Shown piece by piece: positions 46,621 to 61,600 of a DNA stretch of 64,000 nt (positions are counted from its first letter, which is position 1; every line of letters begins with the position of its first letter). The notes under the pieces are model-generated. The model was given only the letters and a program-made list of their open reading frames with translations, made no database searches and was not told where the DNA came from. The translations under genes and the position numbers were made by a program. The stretch lies in the NCBI RefSeq assembly GCF_026151205.1, contig NC_087082.1:9122901-9186900 (forward strand). The letters are read 5' to 3'. The DNA comes from Bolinopsis microptera. Its lineage: Eukaryota; Ctenophora; Tentaculata; Lobata; Bolinopsidae.

Positions 46621-49600
46621 TTATTCCTATACTTCTGTTATTTTATCTGTTGCACGATGTTCATTAGGTTTCAAACATTATACGTCTCTAGCATATAATA
46701 TATATTACGTTTCTTCATATAATGTAAAAGCATGCATCTTTTCCTTAAAAAGATTGATGAAGGAGCGTTATTGGGACACGTCAAGATGCGACGATCTACG
46801 GTTGCCGGACTGATGAACATTCAAATTTGGAAACCATCCAACTTTCTAGCGCCTTCCTGTATGATGGCAATGTCACGTGACGAGCTGGCCTCGCCATCGT
46901 ACCACGTAATTACTGTGCCACGGTACATGTCAGATCTATAATGTGGAGATTGTACACGTGATCCAGATACTGCAGAGGGTGATCTACTACAGAGAGCTGT
47001 TGTTGTGATTAGTACGTGTTCTAGATTGTTAGGAAAACTGTGCCATGTTCCACTCTATTTGAAAATGTAATCGTCATATTTGATTGAAACACGTACAAAC
47101 CTGTCAAACATCTGTTGATGAAACTGATTGTTATCAACCGAAATTATTAATAACAAAATTGATTGTATGAACAAAAAGCAGAAATTAATATGACTAAATT
47201 ACAATACTCGGGTTAACAATGTAATGTATACAAAAGTAAAGCACTTTATTTGTAGATGTTTAACCCTGTCACACGTGTGCGCGCCCCTTTTGTTTCCTGG
47301 TTCTTAACTCACTAAACAATACCACTGATGAACTCACTCCTTTTAATCGATTGGTAAACTGATATATTCAATCACCTTGACCTGGATAGAAACCTGGGTA
47401 GCCGAATTGGCGAATTATATCATATTGATTCTGGAAACGTTGCCAAGTTATCTCCAGTACCAACCTCAGTACCAACCATAATACCAGGTCATCATGTAAA
47501 TGTGTCACCACGTGTTACACCACGTGTTACACCACGTGTTACACCACGTGTTACACCACGTGTTACACCACGTGTTACACCACGTGTTACACGAGTTCAT
47601 ATAAAACTCCTACTACCAATTCTAGTGATCTCTCCACTGCTTAGGAAGTTTGAAGAAGAATATCAAATATAAGCGATGATTTAAGGCAAGAACTTAGATC
47701 ACTAATTACTGAATTTGGGCGAATTTGAACGTTTTTTTTTTTTTTTTTTTTTTTAAAGAGAGGCTGGGCCTGGTTGGCCCACGAGAGGATAGCATATGGA
47801 TGCTTTGCCTACCTCTGGGGTATGGCAGTCCTGTGGGAGGATGCCAGCGGAATCAAGATGTGTAATCACGGATGATGGTAAGTGTTGTGGGGTGTGTTAT
47901 AGATAAACGCTTAATTAGTGGTTGAGTGTGGAAGAGAGGGGCGAAACAAGACGGCGTTAAAGTAGTCGCTATGTTACACCTGTCTGGTCCAACTCCTCCG
48001 GCACCACTAAGCGTTTAGTGTGGTTTGTAAAGTTGACAATGGTGGAGATGTGTTGGTTGTCGAATATGTCATTGACAGAGAGGTAGTAGTCCCGGAAATA
48101 TTGACCTCTTATTTGGGCAATAGCCGGGCACTGTCCGAGAAAGTGTGAGACAGTCTCCTCTCCGTCGCCGCATTTTGGACAAGCACTTGTGTCTGATTTG
48201 TGGATGGTGTGTAGGTGTTTGTTGAGGCCACAATGTCCCGTGATGAGGTGCACTGCAGTTCTGTAATTTTGTCTGTTGTTGCTGAGTGTAGTGTTGAGAT
48301 TTTTGATGATGTTGATGTTTTTATGTCCAAGTGTCAGTTTAGTGTGTCTGGGACCATTAGTAATCCATGATTCTTGATTAAGTTTTGTGACTTTGTCGTT
48401 GATCAGGCGTTTGATGTAAGATTGTGGAATTGGGCAATTCAAAGTGGATTCACTGGTTGTGCCATTTTTGGCCAGCTCGTCTGCTTTTTCATTACCCCAC
48501 AATCCGATGTGTGCTGCTATCCATCTGATCTCTAAGGTGTTAGTGGATCCGAGTGTATTGAGGGTGTCGTAGCAGTCTCTAGTGGTTCTACTCCTCGTTG
48601 AAGGTGAGGATATAGCTTGAATAGAGGAGAGACTGTCTGACCATATGATGATATGTGTGTTTGTGTAAGTTGATAGATATTTACAAGCTTCGATGATGGC
48701 AGTGAGTTCAGTTTGATAAACGGTGCAATAATCAGGAAGCTTGAATGATCTTTCATCTAGTGTAGTGTTGTTGTTGTCTGTGGTGATAATATAACCAGCC
48801 CCGCTACCTGAGTCTGTGCGTGACCCGTCTGTGTAGCAGGTGATGGTTTCACTGGGGATGTTGTCGATGGTGTTTTGGAGTGAGCCTCTATATTCAATGT
48901 TGTCAGCTCCAGGAGTGGTGACCGTGAAGCGTCGTTCAAGCATCATGGTTGGTATAGATAGGTCTCTCTCTGCTTTGGGTGGTATGTTGAGGTCTACCAT
49001 GAATTGTTTGTTGATAGTGGTGTGAGTTGTGATGGTACCTTTTCTGGGGGCGATAGTTTCGAGGGTTAGGCTTCCATATGCTTGAAGCCTGGCTGTGCCC
49101 TTTGCTGCTTCACCTCTCAGGAAAAGTATGATATCTGGAGTGTTAGTGAGGTGGTTCAGTGCGATGAAGGGAGTACTAGGCATGGCACCAGACATCATTC
49201 TCAATGCCAATGCCTGAACTCGTTTGAACTTCCTCGCGTTGGTGTCTGTTTGGGTTGCCCTAATCCATATACTACAGCAGTATGATAGAATAGGTCTGAT
49301 GACAGCGGTGTACATCCATTTGCATGTTTTAGGGCTCATACCCCAAGTGGGGCCGACAGCTCTTCTACATTGCATAAGGGATGCCGTAGCTTTTTTGGTG
49401 GTATTGGTGATATGTTCATTGAAATTGAGCTTGCTGTCGAGGGTCACTCCTAGGAATTTGGCAGATTTGGATAGACCTATAGTGGTGTTACCCACCACCA
49501 CAGGTCTAAGTGTCCATTTCTTATTCCAGGTAAACATGACTATTTGTGTTTTGAGTGCGCTTATGGATAGATCTTTGGTTTGGCACCATTTTTCTATTGT

Positions 49601-52600
49601 GTTGATGGTTTTGCGTGTTCTGTTCCAGATGATGTCTAAATCATTCCCCTCCGCTAGAGAAAGCAGATCATCTGCAAAAGCTTGCAGATAACCTGGTATG
49701 TCTCTTGCGGTGTAGGCCAGGAGATCATCGACTACCAGGTTCCAAAGGAAAGGGGAAAGGATGCCACCTTGGGGGCACCCTCTCCGGATCCGAACCCTTT
49801 TCGACTTATCCTTATGATTTAATGTGATGAATCTGTTAGTTACCATGTTGATGATCCATTGTGCTGTGGCCGGGTCCACTTTCGTGGTCTTGATAGCGTC
49901 AGAAATAGCCTTGAAAGAGACATTATCAAAAGCTCCCTCTATATCTAGAAAGACTCCTAAGACATATCCCTTCTTAGCTATCCTGCGCTCGATGGTGTGA
50001 GTAACTTTATGAAGGGCTGCTTCGGTTGAACATCCCTTTTTAAAGCCAAATTGTCGTTTGTTGATGTCTTTAGCGATATTAAGGTCGTGTTGCATATGCC
50101 ACAGTATCACCTTCTCCTGTAGTTTTAACATCACAGGAGAAAGGGTGATAGTGCGAAATGATTTTGGTTGGTTGTAGTCAGTTTTTCCAGGCTTTGGGAG
50201 AAAGATTCCAAGGGATTCTTTCCACAAAGTTGGAATGTGTTGGGTTTCATGATTTTTTGTCATAATGGTTCTGGTGATGTCTTTGATGTGTGTCCAAGCT
50301 TTCTGTATGATGATAGGTTTGAGGGTGTCGGGTCCAGCAGCTTTTAACGGATCAAAGGATTTAAGAGCCTCCTCGATTCTGTCTGGGCTGTAGATGGTAT
50401 TGAGTAAGGTGGTGGTGATTGGTAGAGGTCCAGGTGGAGGCACTGGCGGGTCAGTGACACTATCCTTGAAGTGGGTTTGTGTCATGACCTCCAGTGTCTC
50501 CTCTGCATTTTTGGTGATGTCTCCGTTTGGTTTGTAAACGGCTTCTAGTGTGTGCTTGTTGTCGTTGCAGGATTTCAGAATCTTGTTCATCCTTCCGGAT
50601 TCCTTAACAGACTCTGTTTCCTGACAAAAAGTTCTCCAGGCATTACGCTGGGAGTTGGATATAAGTCTGTTGTATTGTTTGTTGCTCTCTCTAAGAGCGA
50701 GCCACAGGGCATCAGTTTTCTTTTTTCGGGCTGTAATCAGTTTTTGTCTTATTCCCCTCTGTGCTTCCTCTACTTCTCGAGTTAGCCAGGGGGGTTTGCG
50801 GACGGAACTTGAGATGTAAGTAATGGGGCATGCCTCCTCGAAGGCTTCCTTAAGTGCAGTATTGATGATGTCTATATTGTGATCAATTTCGGTCGTAGTG
50901 TTGATTTGTGTGTTGTTAAGGTTGGGGTTATTCGATAGGATCTCATCAAATCTGTCCCAGTCAGTGTTTTTGACTAGTCGGATCTGTTTGGGTTCCTTCT
51001 TTGGCCCTGTAGTTATGTCGAACATAATATAGCGATGGTCAGAGTTGGAGTAGAGGTCACTAACATGCCAATTGCTAATGAGGTCTCCTCCCAACTGGTT
51101 TGTTATTGTAAGATCGATAATTGAATTGTGGCCTCGAGAGTTGAGGAAGGTTGGGGATGATCCTTTGTTGGCACATGACAGCCCTAGGGAGGAGAGAAAG
51201 TCAAGTAGCTCCTCTCCCCTCGTATTGCATGTCTTGTTCCCCCAAAGGGTGTGATGGGAATTCGTGTCCGACCCTATAATGAGCGGGATGTTGTTATCAT
51301 TGGCATATTTTGCTAGAGGTGATGTTTCTTGTGGCGGTACCGGTCCGTTTATATCCATGTATGAAGCTGCCAGAATGAGTTCTGTCGAGCTGAGTTGGAT
51401 TTTAACGGCCACTTGATCGGGTGTTGTGAATTGTGTAAGTTCCCAACATTTAGCTGTCAGGTTTTTGTGCAGTACAATTGCGGCACGGGGTCTTTTATCC
51501 CCGATTTTGTAGTAGAAGTTGGACAGATCTTTATTTATAGGTGGTATGATATTTTTGTTATTCGAGTACGGTTCAGTAGCAAGAATGACTGGATTTTTCC
51601 TGCCATGTATGTTGGCTAGGAGGGTTTTCCATGCATTAAACTTGCGTTTGAGGTTAATCTGAGTAATAGAATAAGAATCCAAGCAATTCTTACCATTTTT
51701 GTGAGTAGTCTTTTGACACAGTCTGCCCCTCTGTGTCTTATTGTGTCGTTTTTTGTTTTTGTTTTTGTTGTTGTTAGTGTTGTTGTTGTTGTTGTTTTGT
51801 TGAGTGTTGATGTTTGTGTTGCTATGGGTGGTGTTATTAGGGGGGATATTGTTGGTCTGGGGAACAGTAGTTGAAGCGACTGATACTCCTCCATCATGCA
51901 AGGTCCTAGGACCTGTTACGACGGAAGGTGCGGTTGCGGGGGGCCTCCCTGAGGCGCACGGCAGCGGTCAGCGTGCACAGGAGATGACCTGTCTTCATGA
52001 GGTATTCTTCACCCTGAGGTGAGACATCAACCCATAAACGCATCCGCCGTCGCGCCGCCGCAGTGCCACCTTCAGCCGCCTCCACCTTAACTGTTTCCCA
52101 AGCGTGCGATACATATCGGATCGAGTCCAACGGCAAGCCGTAGTGGACGTTCCGAGATATAAGCCCGCGAACCAAAGTTACTGGGTCCAACCCGTCCGCA
52201 GCGTGTTCCAATCCAGAGAGCTGGAATGGAACAGGAAATTGGTATCGGTTCCACACATCAGTCTCAGTCACGTTCCACCCCTCTCTACGAAGGGTTTCTG
52301 CGATCGTGATGGCCGATGGCTTATCCTCCACCTCTATCCTTGCCCCGTCGATGGTTGGTTGCAGTAGAGTGATTTTGAGTGGTTGTGAGACCACGAACAG
52401 GAGACGTGTGATGTGATCACATGCGTCACTGAGTGCCTCCGCCTTGGTTACGATCAGGGTGAGTAATGGATCACCCTTCCTGAAAACCTCGTCGGGGTCT
52501 GTCAGTTTCACAGCTTCTGTTTCGCAGTCTGAGGTGTCTGTTTCCTTTTGTCTTTCGGATTTGGACTTCTGCTTCCTCCTCCTCTTCTCAGCCCCGCTTT

Positions 52601-55600
52601 TCTGTACTGGTAGAATTGCGGTGGAGGTTTCAGGCTGTTCCGGCTTCCGAGTTTTGTCCATCCCCGAGGATCCCGACCCGGTGTTATCTTGGATCGGCAT
52701 CGACTCAGGTTTGGACTCAACTGCGGGAGCTTTCGCATCCGTCACCTCCATTGGGCTGACTTCGGACGGGGCAGCAGTCGCCTCCGCGGGAGAACTGAGG
52801 GAGACCGCCGGAACATCACTTTCGTCCTCGAAGAGATCCTGATCGTGGAGCCCTCTGTTGCCAGAGGCTACTGAATCACGTCCAGAATTTCTTCTCTGTC
52901 TGTGAAGTTCCCGGTTTCTCCGTCTCAGATCCTCAACGGCGTCACCTTTAATGTTGCTGTATTTGAGCTGTTGTCTGATTGTGTGGTCCGTGCTTGTAGA
53001 GTTTTCACTAATATACGACTTTCGTCGTATATTTGAGTTGTCTATTTGGGGTGATTTCAATAAATCGTCGGAATTGTTAGAGGGACAGACTGATGTGCTG
53101 TCCTCCAATACTTCAAGACGAAGAAGTTCATTCGTCGTCGTGCTTGAGATCGATTCACTCTCTGCGGTTTCCGTGATGTTGTCGATTTGCTGTGTTTCAC
53201 CGGAGTTGGACATTTTTGTGACTTGTCTTGCTCAAATTATTTGTTATATAGTAGTGTTGAAAGTATTAAAACAACGTTCAAAATTAAAATTTGAACGTTG
53301 ATTCGATATGTAATCTGCTCAGGGTACAATATTTTGATATTATCCTGATTCACTTTTGCCATGTTGTAGAGAATTAAGATTTCCCAACACTCGGATATCA
53401 GACAAGTGTTACAGCTGTGCCGTGTGCTGTGACGTAAAAGTATTGAGAGTGAAAGTAGAAGTACAAAGTAGTGGGTTGTACTTGTAGCACAGTTGGTGAG
53501 GGTTGTCACACATTTTGTCACACATCTTGTCACACCGCTACAATCCCCGTCATTATTAGCTATATTGTCATCTTAATTCTCAATAAAATTCCAGATGCTC
53601 ATACGTCACTTGTTAAAGTACCTCATTATTTATTCACACCATGTAATTCCACAAAATAACAAACACAGCCCAAAACTCTTATATGTTTAAACAAAACACC
53701 CAAAACAGAGTAATTCTAAAATTTCCAGAGTGATCAGTGCACGCTTACCAGTACGAGTAACGCTTGTGCCGTGTAACTTAGTATCACGAGTAACTTCTTG
53801 ATCGTCCTTACACTTTTGTATAATACATATTTTACATATTCTGGTTTATCATATCATTACTCTTTCCTTAGTTAACATACAAGTGAATATATTATGTTAT
53901 CCCAACCACTGCACTAAGTGGAGATGAAAAATGGCACCGTCTCCAGCAGCCTTCTAACCGCGTTCTAAACAGATTCCTAAACGGTTGTAACGCAGTATTA
54001 GTTAATGGGCAGATTGCCTTGTGGGCTGGAATACCACTTGGGCTGGGATACCACGTGGTAGTTACACCAACAGGTAAAGTCACCTGTCACCCGAGACCCA
54101 TAGTTAGCACGTTGTTTTAACAAAGGTCACGTGACTTTGACCACTAAACGACCTGGCGAAACTAGATATAAGACTGTAAACTGAGGGGGTGATGGTACGC
54201 TCTCTTAACCGTAAAGTAGATTAGGGGAATTGTTCCCAATTTATTAGACTATTTTCTCAATTTGTGGTTTGTAATTTGAATAATATGTTTGAAATTTGAA
54301 TAATATGTGAATAATATGTGAAATGTGAATAATATGTGAATAATATGTGAACAATATGTGCTATCCCTCGATAGACCAAGAATTTTTTATCATAACAAAA
54401 AAGCTTGCTACCTGCTACAAGACTTACCATTTACATCAAACGCCTGATCAACGACAAAGTCACAAAACTTAATCAAGAATCATGGATTACTGATGGTCCC
54501 AGACACACTAAACTGACACTTGGACATAAAAACATCAACATCATCAAAAATCTCAACACTACACTCAGTAACAACAGACAAAATTACAGAACTGCAGTGC
54601 ACCTCATCACGGGACATTGTGGCCTCAACAAACACCTACACACCATTCACAAATCAGACACAAGTGCTTGTCCTAAATGCGGCGACGGAGAGGAGACTGT
54701 CTCACACTTTCTCGGACAGTGCCCGGCTATTGCCCAAATAAGAGGTCAATATTTCCGGGACTACTACCTCTCTGTCAATGACATATTCGACAACCAACAC
54801 ATCTCCACCATTGTCAACTTTACAAACCACACTAAACGCTTAGTGGTGCCGGAGGAGTTGGACCAGACAGGTGTAACATAGCGACTACTTTAACGCCGCC
54901 TTGTTTCGCCCCTCTCTTCCACACTCAACCACCACTTAAGCGTTTATCTATGAGTTATGACACACCCCACAACACTTACCATCATCCTTGATTACACATC
55001 TTGATTCCACTGGCATCCTCCCACAGGACTGCCATACCCCAGAGGTAGGCAAAGCATCCATATGCTATCCTCTCGTGGGCCAACCAGGCCCAGCCTCTCT
55101 TAAAAAAAAGAAAAAGAAAAAAAAAGACTTACCATACAATTCCGAGTTTTATCACAAAATCTCTCAAAAGAAATAATATAATATTGTTACTTTGTTAGTT
55201 TGTTGACAAGTTACCCAACCCAACATAATGCCAACTTAGTACAACGCACCACGTTTTACATAACATATTATTTACAATTATACTATCTGTAACTTGTCGG
55301 AGGAGTGTTTTGCCAATTATCATTATCAACACGGGGACACAGTATAATAAACACACTGCAGCATTGCATACTAAGGTTAGGGAGGCCTTTGTATGTTATC
55401 ACCCCTGTCACTTATACTGGTTTACTATGGGTTCCCTGTAAAGTTTATTGTACGGTATAGCTCAGCTTGGCGATGGACGTGTTATTAAGCGATATAGTCA
55501 TCATGTGAGGACATGGCGAGCAGTGAAAGTGGGATTTTGCCATGAAAAAAGAAAGAAGTTGCTTACACGCACCACGACTTATTGCTCTAAAATCGGGATT

Positions 55601-58600
55601 ATTTTTAGTTATATTTTGCTTCCTTAATGTCAGAGAAGATTTATTTTATTGTTATTAGTTATGTGAGTTGAGTTAAGATTCAGTATCTGCTAGCAGTATA
55701 AGAATCAAGCATAACATCATAATATTATTATAATGTGTGAATTGTGATTGTACTAACTCTGATATCTTGAATAAGAAAGGGTTGACAGAATCTCTTGTCA
55801 GCTCACAGAGATATAGTTCAAAGGTTCAATAAACCAATAATAAAGTGCCCTGCATGCATCCTGATTTAATTTCTAAATATCACTCCCATATTATCAGGGA
55901 GAAATAATCATACTCTCATGATTCCTGCCTACATGCATGTGTTCGGACTAGACATTTTAAAATGTGGGAAATATGCATGTTATTCTCTCTGAAAAATGTG
56001 TTAGATCGGACGCTGGAAAGTTACGCGGTCACGAGATTGAGAAAGTAAGGACTTGTGGACTTTTCAGGAGTTGTTGCGGCGCTTATTATATATAACGTTT
56101 AGAGTCATTCTCGGCCGTAAAGCCTTACAGAATATAGCAGAATACTATAATACGGTAATGGACTTATAATCTTTGTAAGTTTAGTTAATAATAACTGTAA
56201 GTTTTTACAAGGGATATTACTGAGTATAAAATGTTGGGTCTGTACTGTGAGCTTGCATCTGATTTAAGTAACACTTCCTATCATGTTTACGTTTAAACAG
56301 GTTTACGGGTTTAGAAGCTTATCTAGAATAGCAGCTTATCTAGTGAACCAGCTTATCTAAATTGGTTGAATATTCTAAAACTGTGGTAGAAAAGAGAAAG
56401 AAATCTGAGAATGATATGAAAACCAGGCTGTACCTGTAATTAGATTAATTCTTGGAGGTTTACCAAGTTGCAGTGCTGATATAAATTACACGGTGTCAGT
56501 ACGTGGTAACACAGTGGTGGTGTGTGGGTTGCTAACCACTTCTTCTCACGCTACAAGATGACGTAATGTGTGCTGGAGGATTTCTAATTTAACATGAGCT
56601 GTAAATCTTGTCTTTCCTTACACTCAATCTGATCATTGGTGTAATGTTAAATGTATTTTCATGCGAATCTTTTGTGTTGTCAATAATGAGGATATGTGTG
56701 TAATTGTAATTATAAGCGGGAGATTGAGACTTGTGCTAATCAATGTTGGGTTACACGTAATTAAAATTACATCCAATTAACATACACACCATTAGCGTGG
56801 GACCCCAATCCTAATTAAGGTGAACGCCCATATCAAATTTATGGTAAATTGATAGCGCAGTTTCGCGGGAGTTCTAATTTACCATGAGTACTGTGTCCCT
56901 AACTGTATAACCAAGTGTGTACCTGATTTAACACCACACTCCCCAGGACTACGCAGAAATAGAAGATGGTCCCGAGTACGTGGAGGTGATAACTCCAGAA
57001 CACCCACCCCCCTCCTCCGCACTCAGCCCTCTCCCTCACCATCTCCCACAGTCCAATACCTTCCACTCGGCTCCTGGCAGGGTCATGTTGGAACGGCAGA
57101 GGAGTAAGAGTGTGACAGGAGCGCTGTGTAGTGAGCTCGCTAACGAACGCAGACATTCCACCCCTCTCAGGTATTACAAGGCTGTGTTAATTACAGGCTA
57201 CTCTTCGTTAATTTGTTAATCAGTTACTTTTTATTGATTGGTGAAAAATAATGGGCATTTCTTTAGATAATACTATGTTTGTGTATTGTCTGGGGTTTCA
57301 GGCTATTCAGGGTTGCTATTTGTATTGGATCATATTGGGAAACCATCAAAATTGCATCCAATTTAGATTTTAGAGTCTATCATGGCCTCTGTAACTATTG
57401 CACCCGTTTCAATATAACGAACCAACCATAATTATAATCGAAATACGTCATGAAAATAATAACTCCATACGTATCCCAACCTGTATCGTCACCGCGCCTC
57501 CTTGGCAATACATAACGAGTGCAATACCGTACGTCAAACGACCAGCAGTTATAATTTAACTACATTTCGCTACAACATAACGTCATGAAATACCAGTTAT
57601 CCCCAATGTTATGAGCACTGTGTGGGCTAATAACTAAATAGGTAAATTGTAGTCTGCGTCATGATATCAACTAAAGACACTCCCACTTGGAGGCTCCTCC
57701 CACTTCATATCCAGCAACCATACTGTAACCTCAAAATGCTATCTGAAATTGATCCATATGTTTGAGTTAAAAGTCTTTTGAGTTAAAAGTCCTAACACTA
57801 ATAGCAGTGTAGGTCAAAGCGACTTCTTTTTATAATGCTCATGAACATTCGCTGAGATATTTAAATGAAAGTAAATGATCCCTTTTCCAGGAACGATAGA
57901 GAACCCTCAATGTACGAAGGTTGCAGCTATGTAACCCACGACCCCGGCCCACTAGAAGACGAAGAATTTCACGACTACACAGAAGTACCCGACCTAGAGG
58001 GGGTACCCAGCAGTTTCCATAGCAACTCCAGTGGTTACCATAGCAACGGGAGCAGCGTTCAGAGTCGTCACCATCTCCCTGGCAGCTTAGATAGGTGAGT
58101 TAGTAAGTCACGTGGTCTCACTCTAGTGGGTCACGTGCTCACTGTTACTTTACTAATGTGTTCTGTAAAGTGTTTTATGTGAGTGGTTTGATGAACTGTA
58201 GCTAGAGATAGAGAGAGAGAGAGAGAGAGAGAGGCTATTTTGGGAGATTTCGTAAGTCATAAATCTTTAATTTCAACATGTAACATATGGTCGGCTTATC
58301 ATCGTGGTGAAAATTAAAATTAAATGTTGAGACGCTGTTTTAAATTACGTGACAAATTGTGTTTTAAAGTGTGTGAATAATGTGTCCTCTACTATAAAAT
58401 ACAGATAAAGAAGTGATAAGGGTTATTTTAGTGGTTTATGAGACTCCTTGTTAAATCAGTTTGACTGACACTTGACTAACACGTGATACTGACACGTGAT
58501 ACTTTTAATCAGTCATAGTGTTGAGAGTCTGTTGTCCAAAATGGACGTCCTAAGTTTTGTCCTGGCGCCAGATTTTGCTGATCTGTAAGTTTACCAGAAC

Positions 58601-61600
58601 CCTGCCCTATGTTAACTGATGTTAACAAGCAAAGATTCAACAACTTTTAAAGCAACGTATTGCTTTTCAGGAAGATTATGGAAACTTAGAAATGATTGAT
58701 CAATGCAAGTTTGGATAACATAATATCTAACTTTCATATATTTTCATAATTCCCATCAAATACAATATTATCAAACACTGATCGTGATATCATATGATCT
58801 GTAGCATTTGTAATAATTACTTAAATTTGAAAACAAATTCTGCAATTTAAAAACTTCGATAAATACTTCGATGGAATCATCGGTTAAATCCATCATAATT
58901 TCTGATTCCGCCCTCAATCCTCATGTGATTTCTGAATTTCAGGCAATTGGTTTATCAATAAATCTTTACATGATTGTTTGGGGCAAATCGCAATCTGTCT
59001 TTCAATTCAAGAGATTCGTTTGGAAAGTATCCAAAACTAACAATAATCTTCTCCAGCTGTAAGAGTCTGACTGAAACAGATGACCAATACCGCCCTCCAC
59101 TCCCCTGTTCACAACCTCCTCGCCTCCCCACCTCCCAACCTCCTCCCCTCGCAGAACCAAACCGTCCTCCTCCTCAAGAACCAAACCGCGCTCCACCTAA
59201 ACCCCCTAAGATAGGAGACCCTCCAGCGCAGCGTGGCATGCAGATTAAACCTGTAGCGCACGTCTCCCCGGTTATGCAGATAGCGAACGTGTCACCGGTT
59301 ACCCAGATAGCGGCAGCTCAGCAGGTTGCGCCGGTAGTACGTGTTGGGGGCAGCGCACGGAGTTCGGGGAGCTCGACTCCAGGAAGTGCGGGGTCTACTT
59401 CAACTCTGGGGACTATTGGGCCTTCCTCTGCGGCCAATTCTCCTTCTCTCACTCCTCTTGCTCACCAGGTTCGTGCTAAATCTCAACATTGGTTTTCTTT
59501 AAATACTGTTATTTCTTTATTGCTCCTATTTTATAAAGCAGTGCGATTATTGTTTCTTGAGCTATCTCCACCCCCTTAATGGAACATATTTAACATTCTT
59601 GACACATACTATCCAAATGTTATAATTATGTTTACAACTGACATTCCCTCAAGGTATGCGGTTTAATGACACCATCCCCCCCTACATTCTACTCACCCTC
59701 CACCCTCGCCAAACTGCCCACCACCACAGTGGAGAGAGCTGAACCTGTCTCTCCCTCCGACATGATGCAGCGGACCCAGTCCTATACTCCTTACCCTCAC
59801 CATCTTTCTAAACCACCGGTTAGATTAACATCCAAACTATGCTGAATCAAAATAATAATCGTTCTCAGATCAAATACGATATTATAACATTTGATAGTCA
59901 CATCTGTAGTGATATATATATATATAAAATATGAAAACAAACCATGCATATTACCATTTTTAAACTTATCGCTACCACAACAAGATCTTTAATATTTTAT
60001 TCCATCATATCCATGAGTTGTGATCGTGCCCTCACGTGTTTCCCAATTCAAAACAATTTATTTATAACTTTAATAATTGCTGTATTTATCATGTGACACA
60101 ATAAGAATGACCGTCTTTAAACATGCCATTTCCATCGTCTTTTCCCGGCAATTGGTTCATCTACAATCAGACTTTAATTGTAAATCAATCGTCTGCAGTT
60201 TGCGAGATGATTTACCCTCATCGGCTAACAAAACCGCCGGTAGGATTTACTTTGTTTTTTACATGACGTCAAGGATTAGGTTTTGAGTTTTAGGTGCTTA
60301 CTCCTTGCAATAAATTCTACATCTTTTCCGTTTACTTTGCTGTAAACGATACCTCAAATCGAATATAGGGTTTCCCTGAACAGTGAACACACAATGAAAT
60401 CACATTACCTTACTCCTTAAACTTTCTCTGGAAACGAGATTATACACATGATTATGTCATGTTTAAAGTCATTGTAGTTTCGTATGCTACTTTTGCTGAG
60501 CGCGTGTCATGTGTAAGGTCCGTTAGTTTAGGATATTAAACTGACGTTGTAATTACACAGTTAACATATTAAGTTATAATTAAGCTAAAAGTGGACAGGT
60601 TGGTGGGAACCAGGTGTATCTTTAGTCTATTAGTTATAATTAGTTATAATATTATGTACTAACCTGTGCAGTATAAATTATAATGCATAAAAACTATGTA
60701 TTTGTTGAATAATTACTGACGAGTAAATACTTAGGTTTTCCTGAGTCTCAGATTTGGTAAATTAATGAAAAGTATATAGAAAGAACTGCTTAAAGTTAGA
60801 AAGTATATTATATTTAATATAATAATATAATTTAATGGCAATATTGTAACAATCCCTGTGAATTTCTGAGAGAGTAGATTAATTAGTTCTATGAACTTCT
60901 CACAGATAATATTATCAGTCTCTACCAACTTGAGCTTGAGATAATTGTTTGTTGAGCAGCTTGTGGGGGAACAGAACTTGATTTAATATTTAAATCCTAA
61001 CCTCTGTTCCAATATGTGTTTTCAAGAGAACCTATTAATGCACGTTGAATACCTCAACTCTAAATTAAATACGCCAAACCTACATTTTTCTGTACTTTGA
61101 AAGTTGTGTCTAAGGAAAACGAGACAACAAGAATTGCGCCCGTTGTTTCGTTTTGGCGGACGCTAGATTTCCGTTCACTATAACTATAAATATAAGCTCC
61201 AATCAGCTCACTTCATAATAATAATATTGATACACGTCAGTACACTATACTACGCATGCCAAGTACAAATCGGGCTTGGCCCGTTTATAAACCCCTCCGG
61301 GATAGAATAAGATTCTGATAATCCCGGCTCCCGCTAAATAGATTCTGATAATCCCGGCTCCCGCTGTTAGTTTTTTCCCGCTGAATAAATAACCCCGGCA
61401 CAGCTTTTATAATCCCGCCCCGCTAATTTGGCTCAACAAGATTTGTTTTGTTTTGATATTCCATGAGAATCTCAACCGCGTACTGTCACGTGTTTTGATG
61501 ACGTGTATCACGTGACTAACTACTACGACGCGCATTGGTAAAAAATGTCACGTGACCTATGGCTTAACGTAAGAACTATAAATACACTCGATCTACGTAT

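Larger units (their letters stand above)
47734..53287 (-). mobile_element. Full-length two-ORF LINE with APE endonuclease, RT and RNase H, 12-bp TSD
   Basis: It reads on the minus strand and ends in a ~21-base poly-A (T run at 47734-47754). AATTTGAACGTT flanks it at 47722-47733 and 53288-53299, a perfect 12-bp target duplication. It has ORF1 (51906-53213) and ORF2 (47969-51901), a short 5' UTR (53214-53287) and a 3' UTR (47755-47968). Both ORFs are uninterrupted, so it may still be active. RNase H after RT places it among I/R1/LOA-type lineages; which clade needs a tree. It sits antisense in adaptor intron 9. Confidence 0.95.

Noticed and set aside
46517-46813. Proline-rich ORF
   Set aside because: It is translation of the 40-C homopolymer with unrelated flanks.
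48840-52842. Plus-strand ORFs across the LINE
   Set aside because: Antisense shadows of ORF1 and ORF2.
60077-60286. ORF in the intron before the last adaptor exon
   Set aside because: No splice borders in phase with exon 13 and no protein-like motifs.
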